The notes beneath the pieces are model-generated. The model was not told where the DNA came from. It did not search any database and saw only the letters and a program-made list of their open reading frames with translations. Source: Chelydra serpentina (taxonomy: Eukaryota > Chordata > Testudines > Chelydridae). Taken from it: DNA of 64,000 nt. The translations under genes and the position numbers were made by a program. Below, one piece after another: positions 58,813 through 64,000 of the stretch. Where the stretch lies: contig JBAIAC010000048.1 of the NCBI GenBank assembly GCA_037349315.1, forward strand, positions 38,070,501 to 38,134,500. The letters are read 5' to 3'. Within the stretch, counting starts at the first letter, position 1; the number at the start of each line of letters is the position of its first letter.

Positions 58813-59692
58813 CAGCATCAGTGCCTGCCCGCCGCCAGGAACAGTGAGTGAGACATGGGAGTAGAGCACTGCTGTGAAGCAATCTCTCAGCAGTCCTAAC
58901 TCATAACCTTACCATGGTCTTGAGAGATGTGATTTTCACTGTTCGGCAAGGCTTCTGGGATCCGTATACCGGGACCCCAGACACTCAGCATTAAGGCATA
59001 ATATTTGACCTTGTAGTACGTTTACATGTGATAGCCACTGTGTTTGGTCCTATTCACGGTGAAAGAGTATGGGCATTGTTCTGCAAAAAATATCTTTCTG
59101 AGGAATTCACTCCCTTTCCCTCATCCCGCAGCTGCGAGTGTCTCCCGCCCTACCCGTGTTTCTCCCTCCCATGGGCTGCTACAGCTAAGGCGGCGCAAAA
59201 AGAGAACCTGGGACGACATGTTCTCGGAATTGATGATGTTGTCCCGAAGGGAGGCGGCACAGCGGACAGAGGACGTCTCACGGTCCGAGCGAGCAGCCAG
59301 GGAACGGGAGCAGAGGGCTGAAGCGCGCGAGGACAGGTGGCGGCAGGAAGATCAGCAGGCTACCCAAACAATGCTGGGACTAATGAGGGAGCAAACCGAC
59401 ACGCTCTGGCGCTTGGTGGATGTTCTCCAGGACAGGAGACAGGAGGAAAGAGCCCCTCTATATGTTCTTTCCAACCGCCCACCCCCACCACCAAGTCCTG
59501 TGGTTTACTCACCCAAAGTCACTAGGACGAGGGGAGGCAGGGTCCGTGGAAATATTCACTCCACCCCTGCAGACTGCTCCAGTAGCAGAAGGCTCTCATT
59601 CCCAAAACCGTAGATTGTTCCTTCCCCTCCCTCCAGCAGAACCCCGCAACACCTCCCTTCCCAGGTTCCATGTTAAAGAAATGTTCTGTTTA

Positions 59693-59698
59693 ATAAAA
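59693..59698 (+). promoter_or_regulatory. AATAAA polyadenylation signal for the Myb-like gene
   Basis: AATAAA lies 80 bp after the stop codon of exon 2, and T/GT-rich sequence follows. Position and context fit. Confidence 0.65.
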
Positions 59699-59699
59699 C

Positions 59700-60266
59700 T
59701 GGTTTTTTGGTTCACTGATGTTTCCCTGAGTGTCTTAAACGGGACCGTTTTTTTTTTCCGGGTTATTGGGTAACGGGGTTTGTAAGTGCATAGGACTGGA
59801 GCACAACCCAGGGTACAGACAGGGTAACAGATCAACTGAAAGGGACAGTAAAAATTGCATGCAGTAAGCACACTTGTCATTCTGTGTGTGGGTTTTCAGA
59901 TTCTCTATGTGGGGTTGGTGGTTGGGTGTTTCGCTGTCTGGTAGGGGAGGGTGACCGCTGATCTTTAGCGGCTGGCAATAGCCTGCATGATAGATCAATG
60001 CACCGGGGGATCCGTATCCGATATTCACAGGGAAAAAGTCACAGAGACCCCACCACACACACATGCGAATAGGAGGGGTTAATGGCTCCCTTTAAACAAG
60101 CAGTCCAGCACTTAGGACTGCTCTGGGAGCAGGATCATGTCATTCCCCAAGCTTTGAAGCGTAATTTCCCACACTCCACCCGCTCCCCAACCGCGGAATG
60201 CGTCCACGGTTAAAACCGTAACCGAGAAACCAGTACCGGAGACGGTCCAAATAAACAAATGTTTTC
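59700..60266. other. Convergent intergenic segment of the Harbinger
   Basis: Between the two poly(A) signals. No ORF with a motif; the minus-strand frames at 59596-60064 are in non-coding sequence. Confidence 0.5.
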
Positions 60267-60272
60267 TTTATT
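60267..60272 (-). promoter_or_regulatory. AATAAA polyadenylation signal for the transposase gene
   Basis: TTTATT on the plus strand (AATAAA on minus), about 120 bp beyond the transposase stop at 60393. Confidence 0.6.
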
Positions 60273-60392
60273 GTGCCTTTAAGGCGTTGAGCGAAGGAGG
60301 GGGAAGGGGGTTGGTAATGGGAGAGGATGGGCAACGGAAACTGTGTAAAGAAACAGGGGAAGGTTCTGTATCTGTTTAAGGAAGTGTAACTG

Positions 60393-61676
60393 TCACTGGT
60401 TACCCTGGTCTGTCTGGAAGCGATCTTTCAAAGCTTCCCGGATGCGCGGCGCGTCCCGCTGTGATCTTCTAATCGCCCTGGTGTCCGGCTGAGCGTAATC
60501 TGCTGCCAGGTGATTTGCCTCAACCTCCCAGCCCACCATAAACGTCTCCCCCTTGATCTCACAGAGATTGTGGAGCACACAGCACGCTGCAATCACAATG
60601 GGGATATTTTTAGGGCTGAGGTCGGAGCGAGTGAGTAAGCTTCGCCATCTGCCTTTGAGACGGCCAAAGGCACACTCCACCACCATTCTGCACTTGCTCA
60701 GGCGGTAATTAAAGAGCTCCTTTTCAGTGTCCAGGGCTCCCGTGTATGGCTTCATGAGCCATGGCATTAGCGGGTAGGCAGGGTCCCCTAGGATCACTGT
60801 TGGCATCTCCACATCCCCAACAGTAATTTTGCGGTCTGAGAAATAAACACCCTGTTGCAGCCGTCTAAAGAGACCAGAGTTCTTGAAAACACGAGCATCA
60901 TGAACCTTGCCTGGCCATCCAACATTTATGTTGGTAAAACGTCCTTTGTGGTCCACTAATGCTTGCAGTACCATAGAAAAATAGCCCTTTCGGTTAATGT
61001 ACTGGCTGCCCTGGTGCTCCGGTCCCAGGATAGGGATGTGTGTCCCATCTATGGCCCCACCGCAGTTTGGGAATCCCATCGCAGCGAAGCCATCTATGAT
61101 CAGCTGCACGTCTCCAAGGGTCACTACCTTTGAGAGCAGCAGGTCAACGATTGCATGGGCTACCTGCATCACAGCAACCCCCACGGTAGACTTGCCCACT
61201 CCAAATTGGTTCGCTACTGACCGGTAGCTGTCAGGAGTTGCAAGCTTCCACAGGGCTATGGCCACTCGCTTCTGGATAGTCAGGGCTGCTCGCATCCGGG
61301 TGTCCTGGCGCTTCAGGGCAGGGGACAGCAACTCACAAAGTTCCATGAAAGTGCCCTTACGCATCCGAAAGTTTCGCAGCCACTGGGATTCATCCCAGAC
61401 CTGCAGCACTATGCGGTCCCACCAGTCAGTGCTTGTTTCCCTTGCCCAGAATCGCCGTTCCACAGGATCAACGTGACCCATTGCCACCATGATGTCTAGG
61501 GGCCGGGGTCCAGTGGTTTGCGAGAGGTCCATGCCCCTCTCAGAGTTCAAGTACTCCCGGAGCTTCCGTTGCCTCCTCTCCCGATTTCTCTGCATCTGAG
61601 TCTGGAAAAGGTGCGCTATAAGGCGCGAGGTGTTGGCAACGGACAGAACATCAGCGATAATCGCGGAGGGCCCCAT
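60393..61676 (-). CDS. Harbinger DDE transposase (HARBI1-like), intact
   Basis: Nuclease that would excise and reinsert the element at 3-bp TWA targets. The first ATG in the frame is at 61676, giving 427 aa; the open frame extends two codons further to a GTG. An Arg-rich N-terminus (QMQRNRERRQRKLREYL) may help nuclear entry or DNA contact. A helix-turn-helix-like segment is at about 150-168 (SYRSVANQFGVGKSTVG). The DDE_4-type core has GAIDGTHIPI (Asp about 210), WPGKVHDARVF (Asp about 260), GDPAYPLMPWLMKPY and VVECAFGRLKGRWR (Glu about 334). All three catalytic residues are present and I see no stop or frameshift. Length is somewhat greater than the host gene HARBI1 (about 350 aa). It is most likely transposon-encoded and not domesticated, since it sits inside intact termini. 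Confidence 0.94.
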   Translation of the reverse strand: MGPSAIIADVLSVANTSRLIAHLFQTQMQRNRERRQRKLREYLNSERGMDLSQTTGPRPLDIMVAMGHVDPVERRFWARETSTDWWDRIVLQVWDESQWLRNFRMRKGTFMELCELLSPALKRQDTRMRAALTIQKRVAIALWKLATPDSYRSVANQFGVGKSTVGVAVMQVAHAIVDLLLSKVVTLGDVQLIIDGFAAMGFPNCGGAIDGTHIPILGPEHQGSQYINRKGYFSMVLQALVDHKGRFTNINVGWPGKVHDARVFKNSGLFRRLQQGVYFSDRKITVGDVEMPTVILGDPAYPLMPWLMKPYTGALDTEKELFNYRLSKCRMVVECAFGRLKGRWRSLLTRSDLSPKNIPIVIAACCVLHNLCEIKGETFMVGWEVEANHLAADYAQPDTRAIRRSQRDAPRIREALKDRFQTDQGNQ

Positions 61677-61682
61677 GCTCAC

Positions 61683-62054
61683 TGTCCTGTGGCGTCCGAG
61701 CTATCAGCCACAGGAAAAGGGCGCGAATTCAATACCCGCCGGCGCTTTCACGTAGGGACGGCAGGAGTGTGGGTCGAGTGACGAAATTTACGTATGACGA
61801 CCCTTGACACAATTTCGGTCCCACAAGGCACTGGGGGCTACACCCAGAATTCCAGTGGGCAGCGGGGACTGCGGGAACGGTGGGATAGCTACCCACAGTG
61901 CACCGCTTGCAATGTCAACGCTTGCCCCCTTACTGTGGACTCGGAAATTCGAATTAAGATCCCTGATGTGGATTCGAACAATCGACCTGGCAATATCGGG
62001 TTCACAAGTTCGGTTTAACAAAAATCGAACTAGTCTCGTAGTGTAGACATACCC
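61683..62054. other. Right terminal region / transposase 5' side of the Harbinger
   Basis: Contains the presumed transposase promoter, AGCTACCCACAGTGCACC (61887-61904), TTCGAA/AATCGAA words (61943-62030) and the right terminus. No TATA box I would defend. Confidence 0.5.
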
Positions 62055-62057
62055 TAA

Positions 62058-62784
62058 GATTACCAAGTAGCACACACCCCACCTTCAATATCGTTGGGAT
62101 GGCAAGAGGAACCTGAAAGAGAAAAGCCTCCATAGCGTGTCATTTATTGCAGCCTACCGGTCCTTACTGAAAAGATAGTTTGCCAAGATTCTACCTGTCA
62201 TTAAATACAATAATTAGGCAAATGTTAGCACATTGGGCAAAACAAAAAACAAAACAAAGTGACCATTAGTGGGCCTAACTTCTATATGCAATTTCCGCAA
62301 CTGTGACTTAACCAAGAAAATTTAATCCAAAAAAAATTTCATCAAAATAGTTTTCCATTAGAAAATACCATTTTAACACAATCAAATTTTCACAAAATCA
62401 AGTTGATTTTGACAAATTTAATTTAGGAAATAATGGAAAAACATTGTCATATTCAGAACAGAAAGCTTGACTTTTCATTTTGAAACAAAAATATGCTTCA
62501 AAGTTTACTTTTTATATATACATATAAATATTTTTAAAAGGCTGAAAATGAGATGAAGTGTTTTGAATTTATCAAAACATCACATTTCAATTGACCCAAA
62601 GCAAAGTCTTATGGAATTTCTTTTCATAAAAAATTTCAAAGTTTTGAGTGTCCCCCAAATTGGGATGAAAAATAAATTTGAAATCTCATCCTGCAAAATG
62701 TGTTTTCTGACTGGCCATAGAACTGAATGACTGCGACCCTGGCTCAGCGCTGGGGATGGAACCCAAGACCTCCCGAATAAGAAA
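62058..62784. other. No gene seen; AT-rich
   Basis: 62320-62680 has the 'aaaattt/tttgaaa' word-rich texture of other stretches in the window. 62725-62775 resembles a tRNA-like (box B) relic on the minus strand. Confidence 0.4.
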
Positions 62785-62802
62785 TAGCTGGAGGATGAAG
62801 GG

Positions 62803-63564
62803 GTGATCCCTAGCAGCCAGCAGAGATTTACCAAGAACAAATCATGCCAAACCAACTTGATTTCCTTCTTTGACAGGGTAAGTGATTTGGTGAATAGGGG
62901 GAAATGTGGTGAATATACCTGGACTTCAACAAGGCTTTTGAAACAGTCCCATATAAACATTCTGATAAATATGCTGGAGAAATGCTAGCTCAACAGAACT
63001 ACACTAAGTGGATACATAATTGGTTAAACAACCGCAAACAAAGAGTAACTATTCATGGAATGTCGTCGGATTCAAGGAAGGTGTCAAATGGAGTTCCACA
63101 GGGATCCATTCTGGGTCCAGTGTTGTTTAACATTTTTATTAATGGATGTAGGTATAGAGAGTATACTGATCAAGTTTGCAGATGACAGAAAGCTAGGGAG
63201 GGTTGCCAATACTTTGGAGAATAAAGCTAAAATTCAGAGGGATCTTGATACAGTGGAGAACTAGGCTATAGGCAACAAAATGAAATTCAACAAAGACAAA
63301 TGTAAGGTGCTACACTCAGGAAAGAAAACCCAAATGCACAAATACAGAATGGGGGATAACTGGCTTGGCAGCAGCACTACTGAGAAGGATCTGGGAGTTG
63401 TGGTGGATCACAGCCTCAAAATTAGTCAGCAATGTGATGCTGTTGCCAAAAAAAAAAAAAAATGGGGGGGGAGGCAAATGCTATTTTAGTTTGCATTAAC
63501 AGAGCCATAGCATGCCAGTCATGGGAGGTGATAGTACCGCTCTACTCAGCACTGGGTAGGCCTC
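62803..63564 (+). pseudogene. CR1 ORF2 RT remnant
   Basis: Frames at 62803-62988, 62982-63185, 63055-63264 and 63280-63489 together cover RT blocks 1-5 in the right order but in different phases. A TAG lies at 63262-63264. It is clearly non-functional and more diverged than the 40.5-kb copy. Confidence 0.8.
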
Positions 63565-63566
63565 AG

Positions 63567-63883
63567 CATAGGCACCAACTTCCGGCAGCACCGCCGGGCC
63601 CCCACCCCCGGGCGACGTCGCCGGGCGACGTCGCCCAGCGTCGGGGGCGGGGCCCCGCAATGTCTCCCGGTGCAGAGGTGAGCTGGGCGCGGGCCCCGGG
63701 GCTGGCGGGGAGCTGGGCGCGGGCCCCGGGGCTGGCGGGGAGCTGGGCGCGGGCCCCGGGGCTGGCGGGGAGCTGGGCGCGGGCCCCGGGGCTGGTGGGG
63801 AGCTGCCGGTGGGTGCTTTGCACCCACCAATTTTTCCCCGTGGGTGCTCCAGCCCCGGAGCACCCACGGAGTCGGCGCCTATG
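63567..63883 (+). mobile_element. GC-rich non-autonomous hAT, 317 bp, 8-bp TSD, in CR1
   Basis: The ends CATAGGCACC and (minus) CATAGGCGCC are flanked by GGCCTCAG at 63559-63566 and 63884-63891. Same family as 3581-4748 but opposite orientation and far shorter. It shares the tip palindrome GTGGGTGCTCC/GGAGCACCCAC and 'accaatttttccccg'. It contains the 30-bp minisatellite below. The 100-150-aa frames on both strands are translations of the repeat. Confidence 0.9.
63681..63800 (+). repeat. 30-bp minisatellite, four units
   Basis: AGCTGGGCGCGGGCCCCGGG plus GCTGGCGGGG, repeated at 63681, 63711, 63741 and 63771. The first three are identical; the fourth has one change (GCTGGTGGGG). Confidence 0.95.
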
Positions 63884-64000
63884 GGCCTCAGCTCGAGTAC
63901 TGTGTCCAGTTTTGGTCTCCAATGTATAGAGAGAATGTAGAGAAACTGGAAAGGATCCAGAGGCAAGCAACAAGGATGATCAAAGGGATGGAATGCAAGC

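Larger units (their letters stand above)
57378..59613 (+). pseudogene. Harbinger Myb/SANT-like accessory protein, two exons, one premature TGA
   Basis: Exon 1 is 57378-57954 and exon 2 is 59132-59613. The intron has CAG|GTTAGT as donor and a pyrimidine-rich TCATCCCGCAG acceptor. The phase-1 junction joins the frames exactly (353 codons including stop). I chose ATG 57378; the longer open frame begins at a non-ATG codon. Residues about 18-90 form a trihelix/Myb-SANT-like DNA-binding domain (TPAWSDREVLDLIAVWG, RGYSRDATQCRVKIKELR). An acidic middle follows (EEEEGGEEDEALDNG), then an exon-2 segment with RRRKKRTWDDMFSELM, an Arg/Glu-rich coiled coil, and a Pro-rich end (RPPPPPSPVV) with SSSRRLSFPKP. 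Codon 100 is TGA (57675-57677). The frame continues normally after it, so this looks like a single C-to-T change at a CpG Arg codon (inference). Confidence 0.88.
56988..62054. mobile_element. Complete PIF/Harbinger DNA transposon, 5,067 bp, TAA target duplication
   Basis: The termini are GGCCAGGTCTACACTA and, on the minus strand, GGGTATGTCTACACTA, bracketed by TAA at 56985-56987 and 62055-62057. It holds two convergent genes: a two-exon Myb/SANT-like protein (plus) and a DDE transposase (minus). Each has its own AATAAA-type signal, and the tails meet around 59.7-60.3 kb. The subterminal regions carry repeated TCGAA words and a shared direct repeat AGCTA(T)CCCACAGTGCACC (57203-57221 and 61887-61904). 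Harbingers need both proteins: the transposase cuts, and the Myb partner helps bring it to DNA and into the nucleus. Only the partner is visibly broken. Confidence 0.95.
62785..64000 (+). mobile_element. Older CR1 LINE, plus strand, runs off the window
   Basis: RT-domain remnants in order: [18 protein letters not shown] (62825-62880), [32 protein letters not shown] (about 63085-63145), LIKFADDRKLG (63165-63200) and FNKDKCKVLHSG. It has multiple frameshifts and a homopolymer A then G run at 63449-63470. The LEYCVQFW region is split by the hAT at 63567-63883 and resumes with 'ctcgagtactgtgtccag'. Confidence 0.85.

Noticed and set aside
58386..58869. Three minus-strand frames sharing a peptide word
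   Set aside because: They are readings of the 80-bp minisatellite, not a protein family.
60393..61676. Domesticated host HARBI1 gene
   Set aside because: The frame lies inside intact transposon termini with a target duplication and the usual partner gene, so it is transposon-borne.
63462..63973. 150-aa frames at the 3' end on both strands
   Set aside because: They translate the 30-bp minisatellite in the hAT; no family.
1..64000. CRISPR array, bacterial operons, prophage
   Set aside because: No regular direct repeats with unique spacers; gene content is eukaryotic transposons only.
1..64000. Host protein-coding exons
   Set aside because: No frame with a recognisable host-protein domain and splice sites was found; small exons could still be missed by eye.

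Overview
This is a non-coding, transposon-rich window from a reptile nuclear genome, most likely a turtle. The grounds are: abundant CR1 LINEs ending in the ATTCTATG octamer; tRNA-derived SINEs whose tails match the CR1 3' end (the published tortoise pol III SINE design); MIR-like SINE relics; and several hAT and PIF/Harbinger families with short non-autonomous copies. I found no host exon, rRNA, true tRNA gene, CRISPR array or bacterial feature. The AT-rich background fits an intergenic region or a long intron. The family and organism calls come from motif recognition, not from a database search.

Layout. 0-3.3 kb: AT-rich DNA with a pogo/Tc1-like palindromic MITE and a 458-bp hAT with a perfect 8-bp target duplication. 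3.5-9.2 kb: two minus-strand CR1s. The first is split by a GC-rich 1,168-bp hAT. The second is nearly full length and has a 299-bp Harbinger MITE in its ORF1. 10-20 kb: CR1 relics, a 648-bp CAGTRGCRTAGC-ended element, two SINEs, a 297-bp hAT and MIR relics. 21-24.7 kb: two copies of a GC-rich hAT family with TAGGGTGACCA ends. 27-29.7 kb: two LTR-like relics, one carrying a 119-bp insert with a 15-bp target duplication. 30-40 kb: mostly AT-rich DNA, with a second Harbinger MITE and a strong AT hairpin. 40.5-44.4 kb: the best CR1, plus strand, with only one nonsense codon and one frameshift seen in ORF2. 48-56 kb: palindromic MITEs, a 124-bp hAT, a truncated CR1, MIR relics and a SINE. 57.0-62.05 kb: a complete 5,067-bp Harbinger transposon. 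62.8 kb to the end: an older CR1 cut by another copy of the 3.6-kb hAT family.

The only unit that still reads as a working genetic system is the Harbinger element. It has terminal inverted repeats flanked by TAA, and two convergent genes. The minus-strand DDE transposase is intact. The plus-strand two-exon Myb/SANT-like partner is broken by one TGA. In that gene's intron lie an unexplained antisense ORF of 96 aa and an ~80-bp GC-rich minisatellite. The two short MITEs (8.7 and 37.6 kb) share the terminal GTCYACAC motif and TTCGAA-rich ends. They are plausible passengers of the same machinery.
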